Position numbers and translations under genes: made by a program
Assembly (NCBI GenBank): GCA_018239815.1
Contig: JAFEGP010000003.1
Location: 1-52,299 of the forward strand
Origin: Verrucomicrobiota bacterium
GTDB taxonomy: Bacteria > Chlamydiota > Chlamydiia > Chlamydiales > JAAKFR01
Direction: 5' to 3'
DNA length: 52,299 nucleotides
The notes under the pieces: model-generated
Seen by the model: only the letters and a program-made list of their open reading frames with translations
Databases searched by the model: none
Told to the model about the DNA's origin: nothing
Shown here: positions 45,957 to 52,299 of the stretch, piece by piece
Layout of the letters: each line of letters starts with the position of its first letter
Position numbering within the stretch: position 1 is the first letter of the stretch

Positions 45957-46678
45957 AAAGATTCCTTTTGGGAAATCTCCTGTTGAACCTGATATTTTAA
46001 ATGACGCGAGCGCATCCATCTCACGACAAGCATGTCCAAAAAGGGTCCTAAGGATCGGTTCCAAAAATGGTATTTTGTTTTACCCTTTTCTCTTTGTCTG
46101 TGATGTACAGGTACTTCAGTAACAGAAAAACCCTCGATTCTGAATAAGGCTGGAAGGAATCGATGCATGCCATGGTAGAGTTTAATTTGACGCAGAGCTT
46201 GAGTGCGAAATACTTTGAGTGAACAACCTGTGTCATGAATGCCATCTTGACAAAAACGGCTACGGACAAAATTAGAGAGTTTAGAAATCCAGCGTTTAGA
46301 AAAGGTATCTTTACGCTGAACACGCCATCCTACCACTAGATCTGCATGTTCTGCTTTCTGTAAAAGTTTAGGAATGTCTTGAGGATCATTTTGTCTATCT
46401 CCATCCAAGGTAATGACGAATTGTCCTTTTGCATGTTGGAAACCTGCAGCAAAAGCACTGGATTGGCCAAAATTACGTGTAAAGGTGACGATGCGTAGAT
46501 AAGGACGTCTTTGCACGTTTTGTTTTAAAATTAATAGACTGTTATCTGTTGAACCATCATCTACACAAATCAATTCCCATGGGTGGGCTAATGCTACCAT
46601 TACAGATTCAATTTCATCTAGAAGAGGCTCTAAATTTTCTTCCTCATTATGAATGGGAATCACAACAGAGTATTCCAT
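45953..46678 (-). CDS. Family 2 glycosyltransferase (polyprenyl-phosphate sugar transferase-like)
   Basis: GT-A glycosyltransferase of 241 residues with MEYSVVIPIHNEEENLEPLL at the start, CVDDGSTDNS, RNFGQSSAFAAGF and the DxD motif LDGDRQNDPQDI, features of DPM1/ArnC-like enzymes that load sugars on polyprenyl phosphate. It lacks C-terminal membrane helices. The start at 46678 is set by GGAG 9 nt upstream. Its overlap with lpxB suggests work on lipid A or another lipid-linked surface sugar; the substrate is unknown. Confidence 0.88.
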   Translation of the reverse strand: MEYSVVIPIHNEEENLEPLLDEIESVMVALAHPWELICVDDGSTDNSLLILKQNVQRRPYLRIVTFTRNFGQSSAFAAGFQHAKGQFVITLDGDRQNDPQDIPKLLQKAEHADLVVGWRVQRKDTFSKRWISKLSNFVRSRFCQDGIHDTGCSLKVFRTQALRQIKLYHGMHRFLPALFRIEGFSVTEVPVHHRQREKGKTKYHFWNRSLGPFLDMLVVRWMRSRHLKYQVQQEISQKESL

Positions 46679-46679
46679 C

Positions 46680-47429
46680 TTATTGCTCCAGTAAATAGTG
46701 TTTAAGCCAAGAACTTCCTTCCGCAAAGATCTCAGTGGAGGTGCCGTGTCCGTGATGGCCTATAGAAGGGGTTAGGAAGAGCTCAACAGAATGTTTAAGA
46801 TGTTGAGTGTGGTGGTGTTCTACAAGAGCTTGTGTCCATTCAAAGCAAGATTTTGTTCCCACCAATGTATCCCGATTGCCGATATAACACCGTATGTGTT
46901 TTATGTGATCTAGTTTAGCAATAATAGAGATGAGATCCAAAGTGCTAAGATCTCGTTGCACTTGGTTAAAAACAGTCATTTTGCTTACGCATGTCATGGG
47001 CGCAAATCCTAATAACAAAGAAGCGTGTGGGCAATGCGTTGCAACATGTGTTGCAACAAAAGCTCCGCGTGAAAGACCAGCTAAAGCCACAGCATGCGGT
47101 AAAATAACATGTTGATCAACAAGCCAATTAATAGAATGAGCGGTTTGCTCAAAAAAGGGAGATAAAAGATCATGTCCTGCCATCATTTGTTGGGCCCAAT
47201 AGTCCAAAGCACGGAACTTGTCAAAACCCTCCCCATGTCCAGGAATGGTAAAAGAAAAAATGCGCAAAGGGTAATTCTGTAGGAATGTAGCTGGTTGGTT
47301 GTAGGGAGGAAGAGAGAGGCTTTCTTTGGCGCAAAGGGAAAAATAGATCACAGCTGGCATAGGACCATGTTCAAGTTTAGGTCCTAGATAGCACAGAGAA
47401 ACGTCATTCGGAGTTTTGATTGAGTGCAT
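46680..47429 (-). CDS. Alpha/beta-hydrolase family protein
   Basis: Predicted serine hydrolase of 249 residues. The nucleophile elbow GLSRG (AVALAGLSRGAF, Ser about 119), an Asp in YIGNRDTLVG and a His in SIGHHGHGTS make a plausible catalytic triad. The N-terminal FSFTIPGHGEGFDKF has the family's PGHG oxyanion-region look. No signal peptide, so cytoplasmic. Overlaps pcnB by 26 nt and is 1 nt from the GT2 gene. Substrate unknown; an esterase or acyl-peptidase is possible. Confidence 0.85.
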   Translation of the reverse strand: MHSIKTPNDVSLCYLGPKLEHGPMPAVIYFSLCAKESLSLPPYNQPATFLQNYPLRIFSFTIPGHGEGFDKFRALDYWAQQMMAGHDLLSPFFEQTAHSINWLVDQHVILPHAVALAGLSRGAFVATHVATHCPHASLLLGFAPMTCVSKMTVFNQVQRDLSTLDLISIIAKLDHIKHIRCYIGNRDTLVGTKSCFEWTQALVEHHHTQHLKHSVELFLTPSIGHHGHGTSTEIFAEGSSWLKHYLLEQ

Positions 47430-48597
47430 CTTTTTGAGCCTTTTTCCAAAATTCGTATTGTTTAAAGAGAGGGGCGTAAACTAAAGAACGCAACTTTAAA
47501 AATGTGAGGGCAAGAGGGAACAATTTTTGTCTCAATACGCGTTCTTTGGCTTGGCGACGTTTGCCAAGAGGTGTTAGACGATATTGCAAAGCAATAATTG
47601 CATGTGATTCAAGCCTTAAACGGCGCGGAAAGTGATGAAAAGGTTCAAACAGCAAACGCTCAATAAGTTCATATGCCATTTGCATGATCTGGCCTAAATG
47701 AGGACCTGGTGAAGGATAATCTAAAATGGAACGTTCCAAGATGGGGAAGATCAGAGTGGCAGTCAGAATAGAGCGGTCTAAGAGCTTATAATGCCCTCTT
47801 GTATTCATGTTATCTACCCCTTTTAGATAATGGAAAAGGGTTTCTCCCATTGAAGATTCAAAGAAAGTTGCAAGTTCTGGAAAGAGGATATGTAAGAGTT
47901 TAGACTCCACCATCAGTCGAAAAAAATCTTCGGAAGCTCCCGATTCAAGCATGCGTAAAATTTCTTCCAGGACGCGAGCAGGGGAACTCTTGCGAATTTC
48001 ATCGCGACAAGCTGCAAGAGCTTCTAAAGCCTCAGGCTGGACGTTAAAACCAAAGCGAGCTCGAAACTTTTGCATGCGAATCATACGCACGGGGTCTTGC
48101 TTAAAACGTACGTAAGGATCGCCGATACAGCGCAAAGTGTGTTTCTGTAGATCTTCAAATCCACCTACATAGTCAATGATGGTATGGTCAAGAGGATTGT
48201 AAAATAAGCCATTGATGGTAAAGTCTCGTCTTAGGACATCCTCTTCAGGTGTTCCCCATATGTTATCTCTTACGATGAGTTCATCTTCAGTGGGATCACC
48301 AGAGCGAAAAGTAGAAACTTCAACAATTTGCTTGCCGAATCGGACATGAGCGAGTCGAAAACGACGTCCGATTAGCAGGCAATTTCTGAAAATTTTCTTA
48401 ACTTCTTCAGGTAAGGCTGAGGTTGAGATATCAAAATCTTTAGGTTTCTTATTTAACAAGAGATCCCTTACTCCACCTCCTACAAGATATGCAGTATGGC
48501 CCGCCTCTTGTAGTTTTTTGAGCACCGTTAGGGCTTGTGGGTCAATATGATGATGACGAATATGATGTTGCTCTGATGTGTAGGTCTTCAGTTCCAT
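47404..48597 (-). CDS. pcnB: Poly(A) polymerase I / tRNA nucleotidyltransferase family (PcnB)
   Basis: Class II nucleotidyltransferase of 397 residues. The active site is YLVGGGVRDLLLNKKPKDFDI (partly listed; DFDIST), followed by NCLLIGRRFRLAHVRFG, which is typical of PcnB-type poly(A) polymerases rather than CCA-adding enzymes, and RRDFTINGLFYNP. It adds A tails to RNA to promote decay. It heads the pcnB-hydrolase-GT2-lpxB operon. AAGGGA lies 8 nt before the ATG. Confidence 0.93.
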   Translation of the reverse strand: MELKTYTSEQHHIRHHHIDPQALTVLKKLQEAGHTAYLVGGGVRDLLLNKKPKDFDISTSALPEEVKKIFRNCLLIGRRFRLAHVRFGKQIVEVSTFRSGDPTEDELIVRDNIWGTPEEDVLRRDFTINGLFYNPLDHTIIDYVGGFEDLQKHTLRCIGDPYVRFKQDPVRMIRMQKFRARFGFNVQPEALEALAACRDEIRKSSPARVLEEILRMLESGASEDFFRLMVESKLLHILFPELATFFESSMGETLFHYLKGVDNMNTRGHYKLLDRSILTATLIFPILERSILDYPSPGPHLGQIMQMAYELIERLLFEPFHHFPRRLRLESHAIIALQYRLTPLGKRRQAKERVLRQKLFPLALTFLKLRSLVYAPLFKQYEFWKKAQKDALNQNSE

Positions 48598-48877
48598 GTA
48601 ACGGTTCCCTTAAGGCGTTGGAGTACTCAGTGTTTATAAAAACAAGAGCAAGTTTTTTTTTGCCGTAGAGGGGATGAATTTCTCCTTATTGTAATAGGTT
48701 AAACGAAGAGCCATTTTTCTTCCTTCAAAAGAACATATTTGTTTCATAACGCTCGATTATGAATCACTGGATTTTATTTTTGTTGTTTTCTGAGAAAATA
48801 GACAAAAGATTTTAGATAGAGCCTTCTCGGTGACGAGCTTTGCTAATAATGAATCTTTAGATATGATCGGCGAACAT
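48598..48877. other. Divergent promoter region of pcnB and glmM
   Basis: This 280-nt AT-rich spacer separates the two divergent transcription units. An open frame runs through its end from 48830 (GTG) into glmM, but those extra residues are not part of the GlmM family. No strong palindrome or perfect promoter stands out. Confidence 0.35.
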
Positions 48878-50248
48878 ATGAAGCGTCTGTTTGGAACGGA
48901 TGGGATTAGAGGACGTGCTAACCTTTATCCCACAACACCTGAAATTGCACTAGCTCTAGGTAAAGCACTTGCAACAGTTTTGCGACGACAAGGTGGTAAT
49001 CACCGTGTGGTTGTGGGTAAAGATACCCGTCGCTCCTGTTATTTCTTTGAAAATGCGATCATTGCTGGTCTTTGTTCTATGGGAGTCGACACTCTGATGG
49101 TAGGACCTTTACCTACACCTGGTGTCGCTTTTATTACAACAGCTTATCGCGCTGCCGCGGGGATTATGATCTCAGCATCGCATAATCCTTTCTTTGATAA
49201 TGGCATTAAAATCTTTAATTCCGAAGGCTATAAATTATCCGATGAATTAGAAGCGGAAATTGAAAGAATAGTCTTAAGTGGGGATTTTGGTGCTCTTCCC
49301 GCTGATCATGAGGTGGGACGTAACAAGCGTATTGATGACGTTGCTGGACGTTATATTGAAAATGTGAAAAGTACGATTCCTAAAGGGTGTACACTTGCTG
49401 GGATGCGTCTTGTTATTGACTGTGCTAATGGTGCAGCATGTCGTGTTGCGCCTCTTGTTTTTTGGGAACTAGGTGCCGAAGTTATAGTAAGAGGCGACGA
49501 ACCTAATGGTTTGAATATCAATGATAATTGTGGAGCCTTGTATCCTCAGGCTTTGCAACAAAGCGTATTGGATCATCAGGCTCATGTGGGCATTGCTTTT
49601 GATGGTGATGCAGATCGTGTGCAAATGGTTGATGAGAATGGACAGCTTGTAGATGGGGATCAGATTATGGCGATCTGTGCTCAGCATTTACTTGAGACAG
49701 ATGCTTTGATCAATCGTCGTGTTGTGGTCACAGTGATGAGTAACTATGGGTTGATTAAATATTTACAGAAGCTTGGCATTGAAGTTATCACAACAAAAGT
49801 TGGGGATCGTTATGTTATTCAAGGGATGCGTGATCAGGATGCTTATTTTGGAGGGGAGCAAAGTGGGCATTTGATTTTTCGTCAGTATAGTCCTACAGGC
49901 GATGGGATTATTGCAGCATTGCAAGTTTTACGTATTATGAAAGAGACAGGTAAAAGTCTGACACAGTTAACGAGTTCTTTTAAGCGTTATCCTCAGCTTC
50001 TAATGAATGTACATGTGCGTAAAAAGGTTCCTTTAGAACAACTCAAACTAGTCAACGATACAATAGCGCAGATGGAGGCATTACTAAAGGATACGGGTCG
50101 TGTTTTAGTGCGTTATTCAGGGACAGAAAATTTATGTCGAGTCATGGTAGAGGGAAGTGAACAAGAGTTAGTGAAAAATTGCTGTCATACGCTTGTTCAA
50201 GCTGTAGAGAAGGAGATTGGGGCATGTGCGGAATCAGCGGTTATATAG
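48878..50248 (+). CDS. glmM: Phosphoglucosamine mutase GlmM
   Basis: Converts glucosamine 6-phosphate to glucosamine 1-phosphate for UDP-GlcNAc, peptidoglycan and lipid A. From the ATG at 48878 the protein has 456 residues and begins MKRLFGTDGIRG, the normal start of the family; an upstream GTG would add 16 unrelated residues. Active-site phosphoserine loop ISASHNPFFDNGIK, metal loop FDGDADRV, and the phosphate-binding RYSGTENLCRVMVEG are intact. It overlaps glmS by 25 nt. Confidence 0.97.
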   Translation: MKRLFGTDGIRGRANLYPTTPEIALALGKALATVLRRQGGNHRVVVGKDTRRSCYFFENAIIAGLCSMGVDTLMVGPLPTPGVAFITTAYRAAAGIMISASHNPFFDNGIKIFNSEGYKLSDELEAEIERIVLSGDFGALPADHEVGRNKRIDDVAGRYIENVKSTIPKGCTLAGMRLVIDCANGAACRVAPLVFWELGAEVIVRGDEPNGLNINDNCGALYPQALQQSVLDHQAHVGIAFDGDADRVQMVDENGQLVDGDQIMAICAQHLLETDALINRRVVVTVMSNYGLIKYLQKLGIEVITTKVGDRYVIQGMRDQDAYFGGEQSGHLIFRQYSPTGDGIIAALQVLRIMKETGKSLTQLTSSFKRYPQLLMNVHVRKKVPLEQLKLVNDTIAQMEALLKDTGRVLVRYSGTENLCRVMVEGSEQELVKNCCHTLVQAVEKEIGACAESAVI

Positions 50249-52035
50249 GCCATCGCGATGCCATTGACATTGCAATCACAATTTTGCAAGGACAGGAATA
50301 CAGGGGATATGACTCTGCTGGGTTAGCTGCTATTGTCGATGGCAAGTTATGCAAAAAAAAAGAAGTTGGCAAAGTTGCTGTTTTAAAAGAATCTCTGGAG
50401 CTAGAAAAGTGGCAGTCACAAATTTCTATTGCTCACACGCGTTGGGCAACTCATGGTAAACCTAGTCTTGCCAATGCGCATCCTCATCATGATCATACGC
50501 ATCAATGTTTGCTGGTACATAATGGGATTATTGAAAATTACGAAGTGTTACAAAAAGAGCTGATTTCTTTAGGAATCTCTTTTAACTCTCAGACAGATAC
50601 AGAGGTTATTTCACAGCTTGTCGGAGTTTGCTATCAAGGCAATCTGCTTGAAGCAGTACAAAAAGCTGTATCACGTTTAGAAGGCGCTTTTGCTATAGCC
50701 GTTATGCATGCAGCTCATCCAGATGAAATTATTTTAGCTACAAAAGAAAGTCCGTTGTGTGTGGGTAGGGGACAACAGGAGATGTTTATTGCCTCAGATC
50801 CAGGGGCTTTTGTGCGTTATACACGCGGTGTTGTCTATCTTCATAGCTGCGAACTTGCACGTGTTACCAAGCAAGGGTTGGAGGTTTTTTGCACGCAACT
50901 TAAGCCTAAACAGAAAACAATACAGACTCTTGGTTTGGAAGCAAGCGATGTATCAAAAGGCCAGTATCCTCACTATATGCTAAAAGAGATTTATGAGCAG
51001 GAGCGAAGTGTCAAGCATGCTATGCTCTCTCATTGCGATGATGCACAAGGTAGCGCACTTTTTGAAGAATTGGATTTGGATCACCTTAACATTGAGCGTA
51101 GCATTATTTTGGCTTGTGGAACCTCTTACCATGCTGGATTGGTGGCTGCTCAGATGTTAGAAGAATGGACGCGGTTACCTGTGCGAGTTGAGGTCGCTTC
51201 AGAGTTTCGTTATCGCCCTTCTATTGTTGAGCCCAATACGCTTGTCATAGCAATCAGTCAATCAGGGGAAACAGCAGACACTTTAGCTGCCCTAAGAGCT
51301 TTAAAACACAAATGTTGCTATAGCATAGGTCTTTGTAATGTGCAAAACTCAACTCTCACTCGAGAGGTAGATGCTTCTGTTTTTTTAAGAGCTGGGCCTG
51401 AAATTGGTGTGGCGTCAACCAAAGCTTTTACAAGTCAGCTTGTACTTCTGTCTTTGTTTGCACTGAAGTTAGCTCGTTTAAGAGGAATGAGTGTACAAGA
51501 AGGACAGTCTATTCTTAGAGATATCCAAGGGTTGCCAGAGCAAGTCAAGCAAGTGTTATTGCAGCGTTCTCACATCCAAGACATTGCCAAGCGTTATGCT
51601 TGCTATCACAACTTTTTCTATTTAGGTCGTCGTTATATGTTTCCTGCTGCTTTGGAAGGGGCTTTAAAACTTAAAGAAATCGCTTATATCAATGCTAATG
51701 GGTACGCCGCTGGGGAAATGAAACATGGTCCTATCGCTTTGATTCATCCAGATTGTCCGACAGTTGCCTGTATGCAGGATTTAGTAACCTTACCAAAAAT
51801 GATGAGCAATCTCAGTGAAGTGAAAGCACGAGATGGAAAAATCATAGCAATTATTTCAGAAGGTATGAAAGTGGAACTTGCAGATGATGTGATTTACATT
51901 CCTCAGGTCAGGGATGAGCTAGCTCCTATTTTAACTACAGTTGCAACACAGTTGCTTGCTTATGAAATAGCTTCACTAAAAGGTTGCGAGATTGATCAAC
52001 CAAGAAATCTTGCTAAGTCCGTAACGGTGGAATAA
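50224..52035 (+). CDS. glmS: Glutamine-fructose-6-phosphate aminotransferase GlmS
   Basis: Makes glucosamine 6-phosphate from fructose 6-phosphate and glutamine, the entry step to amino sugars. I start it at the ATG at 50224 so that the protein (603 residues) begins MCGISGYIG, with Cys2 as the glutaminase nucleophile exposed after Met removal. The glutaminase domain has AHTRWATHGKP and HNGIIENY, and the two SIS domains contain CGTSYHAG and SQSGETADTLAAL. The C-terminal end is DQPRNLAKSVTVE. No glmS ribozyme is seen upstream; glmM-coupled translation is likely. Confidence 0.98.
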   Translation: MCGISGYIGHRDAIDIAITILQGQEYRGYDSAGLAAIVDGKLCKKKEVGKVAVLKESLELEKWQSQISIAHTRWATHGKPSLANAHPHHDHTHQCLLVHNGIIENYEVLQKELISLGISFNSQTDTEVISQLVGVCYQGNLLEAVQKAVSRLEGAFAIAVMHAAHPDEIILATKESPLCVGRGQQEMFIASDPGAFVRYTRGVVYLHSCELARVTKQGLEVFCTQLKPKQKTIQTLGLEASDVSKGQYPHYMLKEIYEQERSVKHAMLSHCDDAQGSALFEELDLDHLNIERSIILACGTSYHAGLVAAQMLEEWTRLPVRVEVASEFRYRPSIVEPNTLVIAISQSGETADTLAALRALKHKCCYSIGLCNVQNSTLTREVDASVFLRAGPEIGVASTKAFTSQLVLLSLFALKLARLRGMSVQEGQSILRDIQGLPEQVKQVLLQRSHIQDIAKRYACYHNFFYLGRRYMFPAALEGALKLKEIAYINANGYAAGEMKHGPIALIHPDCPTVACMQDLVTLPKMMSNLSEVKARDGKIIAIISEGMKVELADDVIYIPQVRDELAPILTTVATQLLAYEIASLKGCEIDQPRNLAKSVTVE

Positions 52036-52122
52036 CTCTTTGCCAATGCGTGCTCAATTTCTATCTTAAAATTTGCTGATGAAAAAGGTATGTAGTGGGG
52101 TTTATCAATAGCGTCGTAAAAC

Positions 52123-52140
52123 TCGGTCATTCATGGCCGA
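52123..52140 (+). terminator. possible terminator after glmS
   Basis: TCGGTCA and TGGCCGA (52123-52129 and 52134-52140) form a 7-bp stem with one G-U pair and a 4-nt loop, about 90 nt after the glmS stop. The following sequence is only mildly T-rich. The remaining 160 nt to the window end hold no recognisable gene start. Confidence 0.35.
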
Positions 52141-52299
52141 AATTCTTTATGCTTCCGGCTTTATGTTTTTTGCGCTTTTAAACATGTCATCTCTAATTTT
52201 GAGGTAAGATGGCAACCTAATATATGTAATTAAAATTTATCTTTTATAATAATTTGATTTTAGTTTTATTTTTTAAATGGAGTTCTTCTGAAACCTAAA

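Noticed and set aside
44889-46064. Longer LpxB start at 46064
   Set aside because: The extra 36 residues lie inside the GT2 gene in another frame and do not resemble LpxB; the ATGA overlap at 45956 is the natural start.
50224-50260. glmS ribozyme or riboswitch
   Set aside because: glmS starts inside the end of glmM, leaving no 5' leader where a ribozyme could lie.
1-52299. CRISPR array, insertion sequence or prophage
   Set aside because: No regularly spaced repeats, transposase-like proteins or phage genes were seen on either strand.

Overview
This AT-rich window comes from an environmental (amoeba- or arthropod-associated type) member of the Chlamydiota. I base this on gene content and on gene order remembered from Chlamydia trachomatis. 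Several C. trachomatis blocks recur here in the same internal order but next to different neighbours: rsmH-ftsL-ftsI-murE-amiA; gnd-lepA-npt1-(CT066-like)-ytgABCD-rseP; hrcA-grpE-dnaK; ptr-plsB-RNase G and yceD-rpmF-plsX; lpxB and pcnB; glmM-glmS. An ATP/ADP translocase marks an obligate intracellular energy parasite. The genus cannot be assigned from sequence reading alone.

Layout. 1-5.4 kb: a division and peptidoglycan operon on + (rsmH, ftsL, ftsI, murE, amiA); MurE carries the meso-DAP motif. 5.4-8.3 kb (-): a 981-residue protein with a Cys/His cluster, a low-complexity linker and a seven-bladed FG-GAP propeller. 8.6-15.5 kb (+): a complete kdpFABCD potassium-pump operon, including a 29-codon kdpF. 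Its KdpD sensor has lost the phospho-acceptor histidine and no kdpE follows. 15.46 kb: tRNA-Arg(CCT) on -. 15.7-28.4 kb: gnd, lepA, a small two-helix membrane protein, npt1 (-), a CT066-like gene (-), the ytgABCD metal ABC transporter (YtgC fused to a DtxR-like regulator) and rseP. 28.5-30 kb (-): a candidate OTU cysteine protease. 30.2-33.8 kb (-): hrcA-grpE-dnaK with a CIRCE operator that lies between two back-to-back promoters, the other driving an unknown 112-residue protein. 34.3-37.6 kb: a secreted LicD-like protein (-), a cysteine-rich MOMP-like barrel and a DUF4239 membrane protein. 37.6-43 kb (-): RNase G, plsB and an M16 protease. 43.3-44.9 kb (+): yceD-rpmF-plsX. 44.9-48.6 kb (-): overlapping pcnB, alpha/beta-hydrolase, GT2 glycosyltransferase and lpxB. 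48.9-52 kb (+): glmM-glmS.

How the genes work together. Much of the window serves envelope building: GlmS and GlmM make the amino-sugar precursor, MurE, FtsI, FtsL and AmiA build and remodel septal peptidoglycan, LpxB and the GT2 enzyme act on lipid A or a lipid-linked sugar, and PlsX/PlsB start phospholipid synthesis. A second set handles the host interface: Npt1 (ATP import), Ytg (metal import), Kdp (potassium), and probable effectors or surface proteins (OTU-like protease, RING-like/propeller protein, LicD-like protein, MOMP-like barrel). Most gene starts have a clear Shine-Dalgarno sequence. hrcA and its divergent neighbour are exceptions: their best promoters place the transcript start almost on the ATG.
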